A stretch of DNA of 64,000 nt from Streptomyces sp. P3 (GTDB taxonomy: Bacteria > Actinomycetota > Actinomycetes > Streptomycetales > Streptomycetaceae): contig NZ_CP028369.1 in assembly GCF_003032475.1 (NCBI RefSeq), positions 496,001 through 560,000 of the forward strand. Reading direction: 5' to 3'. Position 1 is the stretch's first letter. The number at the start of each line of letters is the position of its first letter. Position numbers and translations under genes: made by a program. Below are positions 1-10,259 of this stretch, in pieces. Under the pieces are notes generated by a model. The model made no database searches. It was not told the DNA's origin and saw only the letters and a program-made list of their open reading frames with translations.

Positions 1-713
<713 letters not shown>

Positions 714-849
714 GGGAGCGGGGGATCGATCTCCCGCTTGGTGACGGCCTCGACGCCGGCCCCGCAGACCGAAGACGGGGCGGACGGCGTCGACCCGGGC
801 CGGCGGGGTCCCGTTCCGTCCCCGACGACGGTCTTCGGCCCACGACTGA

Positions 850-872
850 GGGGGCGCCCCGTCGGCGCCCCC
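850..872. terminator. Bidirectional stem-loop between convergent genes
   Basis: A perfect 9-bp GC stem (GGGGGCGCC / GGCGCCCCC) with a 5-base loop lies between the end of sdaA and the end of the EF-hand gene. A 14-bp palindrome (AGCCCGTACGGGCT, 888-901) follows. There is no strong T tract, which is normal for Streptomyces terminators. Confidence 0.6.
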
Positions 873-905
873 TGTCGGTTCCACGTCAGCCCGTACGGGC
901 TCCCG

Positions 906-1118
906 TCACTTGTTCAGGTGGGCCCAGAACTCGTCGAACGAGAGGACCTTGTCGCCGTTCAGGTCGCGGGACTTGATGATGGCCTCGGCGACCGACTCCG
1001 TGACGTTCCAGTCGCCCTGCTGAGCCAGGGCGGTCTTGAACTCGGCCGCGGTGATGAAGCCGTCGCCGTCTGTGTCGATCCGCTGGAAATGGTTGCGCGC
1101 TTCTTCGATGTCGGCCAC
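906..1118 (-). CDS. Small EF-hand calcium-binding protein (CabD-like)
   Basis: A 70-residue acidic protein consisting of two EF-hands and little else. The first loop reads DTDGDGFITAAE and the second DLNGDKVLSFDE; both carry the Asp/Asn/Glu ligands expected for Ca2+. The GTG start at 1118 is chosen because GAGGGG sits 7 bases upstream; an upstream ATG (1139) would add a basic stretch without a better ribosome site. It has no signal peptide, so it is probably a cytosolic calcium sensor or buffer. Small EF-hand proteins of this size (Cab proteins) are known in Streptomyces and linked to aerial growth; that this one has that role is inference. Confidence 0.85.
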   Translation of the reverse strand: MADIEEARNHFQRIDTDGDGFITAAEFKTALAQQGDWNVTESVAEAIIKSRDLNGDKVLSFDEFWAHLNK

Positions 1119-1225
1119 CGGTCCGCCCCTCTTCTTCATGCCTTGCGGCACATGTGCTGTTCTGCTGTCCAACTGACGCAGGCCAGATTAACGGCCCCGC
1201 CGGCCGCGGGACGCAGGACCTCCCG

Positions 1226-2413
1226 CTAGCGGAAGACGCCCGTGTGGCCGAGCGAGTAGCGGCCGGGCTGCGGATAGACGGCCAGGCCGTGCGGTCCGCT
1301 GCCGACCTTGATGCGGGCGAGCTGGTGACCGTCGGCGGTGTCGATGGCGTACACCTCGGAGTTGTACCGCCCGGACAGCCACAGGACCTTGCCGTCCGCC
1401 GAGACGCCGCCCATGTCGGGGCTGCCGCCGTCCGGCAGACGCCACTTCTTGGTGAGCTCGCCCTTGGTGAAGTCGAAGACGGAGACGGTGCCCTCGCCAC
1501 GGTTGGTGACGTACATCTCGCGGGAGTCGCGGCTGACGTACAGCCCGTGGCAGCCCTTGCCGGTGTGCAGGAACCGCGGCTTGCCGAAGGTGTCGCCGTC
1601 GACGATCCACATGCCGTGGGCCATCATGTCGGCGACGTAGAACAGCTTGCCGTCCGGCGAGACCTTCACGTCCTGCGGCATGGCGCCCTTGAGGGGCAGC
1701 TTCTGCTGGGCGACGACCTTCATCCGCTCGGTGTCGACCTTCAGCAGTTCGCCGCTGAACTCGCAGGACACGATGAAGTACTTCCCGTCCAGGGAGAAGT
1801 CGGCGTGGTTGACGCCGTAGCAGGTGACCGGTTCGGTCTTGATCCGCTTCATCGTGTGCGGGTCCCGGAAGACGAGCTCACGGTCGAGGGAGGCCATGAC
1901 GACGGCGTACCTGCCGTTGGGCGTGAAGTAGAGGTTGTAGGGGTCGTGCACCTCGACCGGCTTGCCCGTCTTCCCGGTGGCGGGGTCGATCGGGGTGAGG
2001 GTGTGCCCGCGGTCGTTGTTGACCCAGAGGGTCTTGAGGTCCCACGAGGGGACGACGTGCTGCGGCTGGCGTCCGACGCGGATCGTCTCGATCACCCGGT
2101 AGGTCTTCGGGTCGATGACGGAGACGGTGTCGGACTCGGTGTTGGGCACGTAGACCCGGGACGGGAAGTCCTTGACCACCGGGGAGAGCCGGTTCGGGCG
2201 GTCGGCGGCGTAGACGTCCTTGGGGTCGAGCAGGGGCGGCATGCCCGCAAGGCCGTCGACGACCGGTCTGGCGGCCTTCTTCGCCGGCGCGGGCACGGCC
2301 GCCTCGGTCCTGCCCGTCCCGTCCGCGCCGCTTCGGCCGTCGGTGCCGCAGGCGGCGAGGACGGCGAGGGCGGCGCCGGTGAGCAGGGCGCTTGTGACGA
2401 GGTTGCGGTGCAT
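1226..2413 (-). CDS. YVTN-type beta-propeller lipoprotein
   Basis: A 395-residue secreted protein. The N-terminus has a lipoprotein signal (hydrophobic ALLTGAALAVLAAC, lipobox LAAC), so the mature protein is probably tethered outside the membrane. The rest is a series of propeller blades with the YVTN signature: YVPNTESDTVSVIDPKTYRV, LWVNNDRGHTLTPIDPATG, FYVADMMAHGMWIVD, MYVTNRGEGTVSVFDF and VYAIDTADGHQLARIKVGSGPHGLAV. Such propellers bind ligands or act in lactonase-like roles; no substrate can be named. Its ATG shares one base with the stop codon of the deacetylase-like gene upstream (TGATG), so the two are translationally coupled and probably act together at the cell surface. Confidence 0.8.
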   Translation of the reverse strand: MHRNLVTSALLTGAALAVLAACGTDGRSGADGTGRTEAAVPAPAKKAARPVVDGLAGMPPLLDPKDVYAADRPNRLSPVVKDFPSRVYVPNTESDTVSVIDPKTYRVIETIRVGRQPQHVVPSWDLKTLWVNNDRGHTLTPIDPATGKTGKPVEVHDPYNLYFTPNGRYAVVMASLDRELVFRDPHTMKRIKTEPVTCYGVNHADFSLDGKYFIVSCEFSGELLKVDTERMKVVAQQKLPLKGAMPQDVKVSPDGKLFYVADMMAHGMWIVDGDTFGKPRFLHTGKGCHGLYVSRDSREMYVTNRGEGTVSVFDFTKGELTKKWRLPDGGSPDMGGVSADGKVLWLSGRYNSEVYAIDTADGHQLARIKVGSGPHGLAVYPQPGRYSLGHTGVFR

Positions 2414-3231
2414 CAGCCGATCAGCTCCGTGGCAGTGACCGCGCGCAGTCCGCGGCGGTCGAGTTCGTCCAGCAGGGCGGGGAGTGCGGCGACCGTGTCG
2501 GCGTACCCGAAGTGCAGGCTCACGACGGACCCGTTGCGGATCCCGTCGAGGACGTTGCGGGTGACGGCGGAGGCGCCGGGCGAGGTGAAGTCGAGGGAGT
2601 CGACGTCGTAGGAGAGGACGTGCGGATAGCCGGCCCGCCGGGCCAGCGCCGCGACGAGCGGGGAGGCGCGGGCGGCCCGGGAGGGCCGGAACCAGGTGCC
2701 GACGGATCCGGTGAGCCGGCGAAGCCGCTGTGCGCACCCGCCGATCTCTGCCGTCGCCTCGGCCTCGGACATCGCGTTGACGTCCAGGTGCCGCTGGGTG
2801 TGGTTGCCGAGGTCGTGGCCGCCGTCGAGGACCCGGCGGGCGAGGTCGGGGTGTTCGTCGAGCCAGGTCCCGACGGCCAGGACGGTGACCCGGGCGCCGT
2901 GCCGTTCGGCTTCGCCGAGCAGGGCGCGGGCGACGGCGGGCTCGCCCTGCCCGTGGAAGGTGAGGGCGACCCGGGGCCGCCCGCGGGGGCCGTGCGTGAT
3001 CTGGGCGGGCCGACCGGGGAAGGCGCGCGGAGCGGGGGCGGCCGCCGGGCCGGCGGGGGACCGGGAGGCGGCGGGCCGCGAGGCGGGAGACCGGGAGTCG
3101 GCGGCGGACCGGACGGCGGCGCCGGAGGAGGACACGGCGGGCGAGCACCCGGCCGCGAACGCACCCCCGGCGACGAGCCCGGCGCCCGCCCGCAGCGCGG
3201 AACGACGGTCGGATGGGGTCACCCACACCAT
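2413..3231 (-). CDS. Polysaccharide deacetylase-fold lipoprotein, catalytic motif altered
   Basis: A 272-residue exported protein of the NodB/CE4 fold. The N-terminus (DRRSALRAGAGLVAGGAFAAGC) has paired arginines, a hydrophobic run and a lipobox, suggesting a lipoprotein, possibly Tat-exported. After a Ser/Ala/Pro-rich linker the NodB domain runs from about residue 80 to the end. Motif 2 is present (NHTQRH, the usual H-[ST]-x-x-H metal histidines), and the C-terminal SLHFG matches the family. Motif 1, normally TFDDG with the catalytic base and a metal-binding Asp, reads TFHGQG, and motif 3 reads RPSRAA instead of RPPYG/W. It may therefore be an inactive binder or have changed chemistry. Start choice is uncertain: ATG at 3231 has no clear ribosome site. 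Confidence 0.75.
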   Translation of the reverse strand: MVWVTPSDRRSALRAGAGLVAGGAFAAGCSPAVSSSGAAVRSAADSRSPASRPAASRSPAGPAAAPAPRAFPGRPAQITHGPRGRPRVALTFHGQGEPAVARALLGEAERHGARVTVLAVGTWLDEHPDLARRVLDGGHDLGNHTQRHLDVNAMSEAEATAEIGGCAQRLRRLTGSVGTWFRPSRAARASPLVAALARRAGYPHVLSYDVDSLDFTSPGASAVTRNVLDGIRNGSVVSLHFGYADTVAALPALLDELDRRGLRAVTATELIG

Positions 3232-3306
3232 TTAAGGGGTGATATGTCGCAATTCCGGCCATTGACGCCTCGGCCGCGTCCGCCGGCCGGGCGCCTCACG
3301 GACCGG

Positions 3307-3810
3307 TCAGCGGTCGGCGACCCGCATCTCGAACCAGGTCGTCTTCCCGCGGGGCAGCAGGTCGACCCCCCACCGGTCGGACAGCTTGTCGACGAGGAAG
3401 AGACCCCGCCCGCTGACGTCCATCTCCTGAACCGGCATCAGACAGGGCAGCCCGCGGGACGGGTCGCGGACCTCGACGCGGATCCAGCCGCGCCGACGCC
3501 GCATCCGCAGGCCGAAGACGCGGGCGCCGGTGTGCCGCACGGCGTTGCCGACGAGTTCGGAGACGAGCAGTACCGCGTCCTCGGCCATCTTGGGACTGAG
3601 CCCCCACTGGCGCAGGACCACGACCTGGGCGAGCCGGCGGGCCGCGGCGGCGGACTCGGGACGGGACGGCAACGGAACCTCGCCCTCCGTCGGGTTGCCG
3701 AACAACTCCAGCGCCTTGAGCGCCTGTTCGTCCTCGACCGCGGGCGACCAGCGCGCCGCGGCCGCACGGCTGTGTCCCCGCGGCTGTTCGATGCCTTCCA
3801 GCCCCGCCAT
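3307..3810 (-). CDS. ATP-binding regulatory protein (anti-sigma factor-like HATPase)
   Basis: A 167-residue single-domain GHKL ATPase of the RsbW/SpoIIAB-like type that is very abundant in Streptomyces. Visible motifs are the N box (SELVGNAVRHTG), the G1 box Asp (VEVRDPSRGLP) and the G2 box (GRGLFLVDKLSDRWGVD). Proteins of this class either bind sigma factors or phosphorylate anti-anti-sigma partners; no sigma factor or antagonist lies next to it, so its partner is unknown. The ATG at 3810 (MAGLEG) with GATGGGGG just upstream fits the usual domain length. The frame stays open further upstream, so a longer N-terminus is possible but has no recognisable domain. Confidence 0.78.
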   Translation of the reverse strand: MAGLEGIEQPRGHSRAAAARWSPAVEDEQALKALELFGNPTEGEVPLPSRPESAAAARRLAQVVVLRQWGLSPKMAEDAVLLVSELVGNAVRHTGARVFGLRMRRRRGWIRVEVRDPSRGLPCLMPVQEMDVSGRGLFLVDKLSDRWGVDLLPRGKTTWFEMRVADR

Positions 3811-4098
3811 GCCCCCATCATGGCGGCCCCGGGCACCCTCCGGGGCCGTTCCTGTGGAATACGCCCCCCGGAATCCCTCGTTCCGATTGAGTCGATCGGC
3901 ATATGCCAGTGGCAGTACAGATGCCGACAAACCCACCCTGACCTGCCGCGAAGACCCGCTTCGCGGCAAACGGCGGGTTCCCCCGACAGGACAGGCTTGA
4001 GGCTGCCTCAAGGTTTCCCCGATCCGCCCCATCGGGGGACGCGGGTGAGACGTCCCGTCAAGAGCAAGTACCCGCGCCGCCTCCGAAAGAGACGCCGC

Positions 4099-4866
4099 TC
4101 ACAGGAACTTGGCCTTGCCGGGCCCTTCCTCCACGAAGCTGCGCATGCCGGTCTCACGGTCGGCGGTGGCGAACAGACCGGCGAACCACGTGCGTTCCAC
4201 CGCCAGACCCGTCTCGACGTCCGTCTCCAGACCGGTGTCGATCGACTCCTTCGCCGCGCGCAGCGCCAGCGCCGGACCCTGCGCCAGCTTCGCCGCCCAG
4301 GCGTGCGCCTCGGTGTACACGTCGGCGGCCGGCACCACCCGGTCCACCAGCCCGAGGGCCAGCGCCTCGTCCGCCTTGACCATCCGGCCCGTGAAGATCA
4401 GGTCCTTCGCCTTGGAGGGGCCGATCAGCCGGGAGAGGCGCTGGGTGCCACCGGCCCCGGGGATCAGCCCGAGCAGGATCTCCGGCTGGCCCAGCCTGGC
4501 GCCGTCCCCGGCGATGCGGAAGTCCGCGCAGAGCGCGAGTTCACAGCCGCCGCCCAGCGCGTACCCGGTCACGGCCGCCACGACCGGCTTGGGGATGCGG
4601 GCCACCGCCGTGAAGGACTCCTGCAGGGCGCGGGAGCGCAGCACCATCGCGGTGTGGTCCATGTCCTGCATCTCCTTGATGTCCGCGCCCGCGGCGAACA
4701 CCTTCTCACCGCCGTACAGGACGACGGCGCGGACATCGTCGCGCCGGGTCGCCTCCTCGGCGAGCTCCTTGAGACGGTCCTGCGTGGCGACGTCCAGCGC
4801 GTTCATGGGCGGACGGTCGAGGCGGATCGTGCCGACGCCGTCGGCGACTTCCAGATTCACGGTCAT
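4099..4866 (-). CDS. Enoyl-CoA hydratase/isomerase family protein
   Basis: A 255-residue crotonase-fold enzyme of full family length. The substrate loop AAGADIKEM, the oxyanion-hole segment YALGGGCELALCADFRIA and the segment GQPEILLGLIPGAGGTQRL are intact, so both glutamates used for water addition in true hydratases (in GGCELAL and QPEILLG) are present. It probably hydrates trans-2-enoyl-CoA in fatty-acid or branched-chain acyl-CoA breakdown; the exact chain specificity cannot be told. It is transcribed alone. A stem-loop upstream (4894-4932) belongs to the L,D-transpeptidase gene. Confidence 0.88.
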   Translation of the reverse strand: MTVNLEVADGVGTIRLDRPPMNALDVATQDRLKELAEEATRRDDVRAVVLYGGEKVFAAGADIKEMQDMDHTAMVLRSRALQESFTAVARIPKPVVAAVTGYALGGGCELALCADFRIAGDGARLGQPEILLGLIPGAGGTQRLSRLIGPSKAKDLIFTGRMVKADEALALGLVDRVVPAADVYTEAHAWAAKLAQGPALALRAAKESIDTGLETDVETGLAVERTWFAGLFATADRETGMRSFVEEGPGKAKFL

Positions 4867-4893
4867 GGCAGCAGGTTAACCACCACTAACGAC

Positions 4894-4932
4894 GGCGGGC
4901 CCGGTGCCGTGTGTCACAGCACCGGGCCCGCC
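4894..4932 (-). terminator. Terminator of the first L,D-transpeptidase gene
   Basis: A perfect 14-bp stem (4894-4907 with 4919-4932, GGCGGGCCCGGTGC on the left arm) and an 11-base loop lie directly downstream of the stop codon at 4956 and upstream of the enoyl-CoA hydratase start. Confidence 0.75.
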
Positions 4933-4955
4933 CACGAGAACAGGGAGGGGGAACG

Positions 4956-6209
4956 CTACTTCTTCCAGTCCGCCCAGGAGATGTTCCAGCCGTTGAGGCC
5001 GTTGGACGGGTCGACCACCGGGTCGGTGGAGTTCTTCACGACGACCACGTCGCCGACCATCGACTGGTTGAAGAACCACGCGGCCGGCACGGAGCCGTCG
5101 TAGCCGCCGCGCACGTCGCGCAGGCCGATGCAGCCGTGGCTGGCGTTGTAGTTGCCGAAGGCGTCGCCGCCCCAGTAGTTGCCGTGCACGAAGGTGCCGG
5201 AGTTGGTCAGCCGCATGGCGTGCGGGACGTCCTTGATGTCGTACTCGCCGTCGTAGCCGACCGTGTCGCCGTTCATGCGGGTCACGGTGAACTTCTCGCT
5301 GATGACCATCTGGCCGTTCCAGGTGGCGTATCCCGGCTTGCCGGTGGTGACCGGGACGGTCTTGACGACCTTGCCCTCCCGCGTGACCTCCATCGTGTGC
5401 TTCTTGGCGTCCACGACGGTCACCTGGTCGCGGCCGATGGTGAAGGACAGCGTCTTGGACTGCTTGCCGTAGACGCCCTTGCGGCCCTCGACGCCGTCGA
5501 GGTTCAGCTCGACCTTCACCTTGGTGCCGGCCTTCCAGTACTTCTCCGGGCGGAAGTCCAGGCGGTCGTTGCCGAACCAGTGGCCCTCGACCTCGACGGC
5601 GGGCACGGTCGTGATCCTGATGGCCTTCTCGACGTCCGCCGGCTTGGTGATGCCCCGGGTGAACCGGACGGAGAACGGCATGCCGACGCCGACCGTGGAG
5701 CCGTCCTCGGGCGTGAAGTTGCCGATGAAGGTGTTCTGCGGGCTCAGCGTGGTGAAGGCGGAGTCCTCGGCGGCCGTGCGGCCGGCCGAGTCCTTGGCGA
5801 CCGCGTGCACCTGGTACGCGGTGGACGCGGCCAGGTGGGTGGCGGGCGTCCAGCCGGCGCCGTCCGCCGTGATCGCGCCGTCGATCTTCCTGCCCTTGGC
5901 GTCCTTGACGGTGACCTCGGTCAGCTTGCCCTTGGCCGCGGTGACCTTGAGGGCGCCGCTGGTGTCCACGTCCTTCGCGCCGGTCTTCGGGGCGATGGTG
6001 ACGACCGCCTCCGACTGCTTGCTCTCCGCGGCGGCCGTGGCCCCCTTGTCACCCTCGGCCTTCCCGTCGGACCCGGAACCCGAGCCCTCAGCGCCCCCGC
6101 CGCACGCCGTGACGGCGAGCAGCATCCCGCCGACGATCAGCGCCAGCCGTCTGTTGCGGCCCCGTGAGCGCCCGTCAACCGACGCCCCCGATATCGGTCG
6201 CACGTTCAA
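4956..6209 (-). CDS. L,D-transpeptidase lipoprotein (YkuD, Ig-like)
   Basis: A roughly 417-residue exported enzyme that makes 3-3 (L,D) peptide cross-links in peptidoglycan or attaches proteins to it. The N-terminus has Arg residues, a hydrophobic stretch and lipobox VTAC. Two Ig-like domains follow (about residues 75-270; motif GVGMPFSVRFTRGI), as in mycobacterial LdtMt2, then the YkuD domain with HGNYWGGDAFGNYNASHGCI, in which the SHGC cysteine is the nucleophile, and a short C-terminal tail rich in Trp. The start is ambiguous: TTG at 6209 lies 8 bases after GAGGGG, while GTG at 6203 is more distant. A paralogue lies next to it in the same direction. Confidence 0.9.
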   Translation of the reverse strand: MNVRPISGASVDGRSRGRNRRLALIVGGMLLAVTACGGGAEGSGSGSDGKAEGDKGATAAAESKQSEAVVTIAPKTGAKDVDTSGALKVTAAKGKLTEVTVKDAKGRKIDGAITADGAGWTPATHLAASTAYQVHAVAKDSAGRTAAEDSAFTTLSPQNTFIGNFTPEDGSTVGVGMPFSVRFTRGITKPADVEKAIRITTVPAVEVEGHWFGNDRLDFRPEKYWKAGTKVKVELNLDGVEGRKGVYGKQSKTLSFTIGRDQVTVVDAKKHTMEVTREGKVVKTVPVTTGKPGYATWNGQMVISEKFTVTRMNGDTVGYDGEYDIKDVPHAMRLTNSGTFVHGNYWGGDAFGNYNASHGCIGLRDVRGGYDGSVPAAWFFNQSMVGDVVVVKNSTDPVVDPSNGLNGWNISWADWKK

Positions 6210-6376
6210 GTCGTTCTCCCCTCGCAAGGCCCTGGTCAGGCCCCCACCCCAGCGCTCCCGCGCGATCTCTGGCGCATATTAACCGTACGAATTTGAGCTT
6301 CGTGTCAGGCCAAGGTCACCGTTCCGTCCCAACTGGGACCACGCAACGGCGGGGATGGTTGCACCGGGAGGAAGGG

Positions 6377-7624
6377 TCAGTTCAGGGCGCTGCCCGCCGT
6401 CCACTCCTTCCAGGTCATGTTCCAGCCGCCGAGGCCGTTGTCCGGGGCGACCTGCTTGTCCTCGCTGTGGACCACCTCGACGACGTCGCCGACGAGCGAG
6501 CGGTCGAAGAACCAGCCCGCGGGCGTGTCCGAGCCGCCGCCCTTCACATCCCGCAGACCCACGCAGCCGTGGCTGACGTTGGCCCTGCCGAAGACGTCCT
6601 GCGCCCAGTAGTTGCCGTGCAGGAAGGTGCCGGAGCCGGTCAGCCGCATGGCGTGCGGAACATCCGGAATGTCGTACTCTCCCTTGCCGTCGGCCTTCTT
6701 GAAGCCGACCGTGGCGCCGTTCATGCGGGTCAGCTCCAGCATCTCGCTCACCACCATCTTGCCGTTGTAGGTGGTGTTCTCGGGCGACCCGGCCGTGATC
6801 GGCACGGTGGCCAGCAGTTCGCCGTCCCGCCGCACCTGCATGATGTGCCTGGCCGCGTCCACCAGGGACATCTGGCTGCGGCCCACGGTGAAGGAGAACG
6901 ACTTGTCCTGCAGGCCGTAGACACCGGGCGCCCCCTCGACGTCCCGCAGCGCGAGGTCGACCGTGACCTCGGTGCCCGGCCGCCAGTACTCCTCGGGGCG
7001 GAAGTCGAGCCGGGTGCCGCCGAACCAGTGCGCCCGGATCTCGGTGGCGGGCTCGGCCGTCACCCGGACGGCGCGTTCGACGGCGGCGCGGTCGCCGATC
7101 TCACGGTTGAACTCCAGCGAGACGATCATCCCGGTGCCCACGGTGGCCCGGTTCTCGGGCGTGACATACCCGATGAAGCGCTTCTCGGGGACGAAGGTGG
7201 TGAAGGTGGTGTGGCGCGCCGAACGGTTGCCCTCACCGTCCAGCGCCACCACGTCGACCGTGTAGCGGGCGGCGAGCCCGAGCCGGGCCTCGGCCGGCCG
7301 CCAGCTCAGACCGTCCGCGGCGATCCGCCCCTTCACCTCGCTCTCCCGCGCGTCCTGCGACCTGACGACCTTCACGGACTCCAGCCGGCCGTCCGGCACC
7401 CGCACCGACAGATCCGTCCCGGGCCGCACGCCTCTCGCGCCGTCCTGCGGGCTGACGCGGATGACGTCCTCGGGGGCCGCGGGTTTGCCGAGCATCCGGT
7501 CGAGTCCGCTGCGGCTGTCACCTCCGCCGGTACAGCCGGCGGCCCCGGCCAGCAGTCCTGCCCATGTCAGTACGGCGGCCAGTGCGACCCCCGCGCGCCG
7601 TGCGCGCCCATGTACGTGCCTCAC
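6377..7624 (-). CDS. Second L,D-transpeptidase lipoprotein (YkuD, Ig-like)
   Basis: A 415-residue paralogue of the downstream gene with the same architecture: signal with lipobox AGAAGC, Ig-like domains (VGTGMIVSLEFNREIGD) and a C-terminal YkuD domain with HGNYWAQDVFGRANVSHGCV. Catalytic His and Cys are intact. The mature proteins even share the ending pattern NGLGGWNMTWKEW versus NGLNGWNISWADW. The GTG start at 7624 is the only good start ahead of the signal peptide; the ribosome site is weak. It is separated from its paralogue by 167 bases, so each may have its own promoter. It is divergent from glgX. Confidence 0.9.
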   Translation of the reverse strand: MRHVHGRARRAGVALAAVLTWAGLLAGAAGCTGGGDSRSGLDRMLGKPAAPEDVIRVSPQDGARGVRPGTDLSVRVPDGRLESVKVVRSQDARESEVKGRIAADGLSWRPAEARLGLAARYTVDVVALDGEGNRSARHTTFTTFVPEKRFIGYVTPENRATVGTGMIVSLEFNREIGDRAAVERAVRVTAEPATEIRAHWFGGTRLDFRPEEYWRPGTEVTVDLALRDVEGAPGVYGLQDKSFSFTVGRSQMSLVDAARHIMQVRRDGELLATVPITAGSPENTTYNGKMVVSEMLELTRMNGATVGFKKADGKGEYDIPDVPHAMRLTGSGTFLHGNYWAQDVFGRANVSHGCVGLRDVKGGGSDTPAGWFFDRSLVGDVVEVVHSEDKQVAPDNGLGGWNMTWKEWTAGSALN

Positions 7625-7778
7625 GGGGTGCCCAACGACCGGGCACGCTCCGGGGAAACGTGAGTGCGAGGGCCGCTGTGGGCAGACATGGGGGGAGGGC
7701 GACGCGAAAGGGAGCCGCGGACGGGACACCGCGCGCTCTTCTCCCCCGTCGTCCCACGAGCCGCGGGAGGGCTAGACG

Positions 7779-10013
<2,235 letters not shown>

Positions 10014-10020
10014 GCCCGGC

Positions 10021-10077
10021 GGCGACCGCACGGCCGTCATAGTTCTTGCGCAGGTCGGTGACTTCGATGACAGGCAT
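10021..10077 (-). pseudogene. 5' relic of an ABC transporter ATPase gene
   Basis: Reading leftward from an ATG at 10077, nineteen codons translate as MPVIEVTDLRKNYDGRAVA, the textbook opening of an ABC-type ATPase (the beta strand before Walker A). The frame then runs into the 3' end of glgX without any Walker A or later motif. The likely explanation is a deletion that removed the rest of a gene once divergent from the exporter genes to the right, leaving its start and promoter region (10078-10259). No expressed product is expected. Confidence 0.6.
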
Positions 10078-10259
10078 GGCGCCGGCGTCCCGGGTGGGGC
10101 ACGGGCGGAACATCGGCCGGCTCGCTCGAACGGACTTCCGCCGATCGGTCGACACGGCCGTACGACCGCTCGAACAGGCAGGTCGTAGGACCAGCGACGG
10201 AGCCCGGACGGACCGAAACTCGGTGGGCTGTGTCAGTGCCGGTCCGTAGGCTCGCGGTG

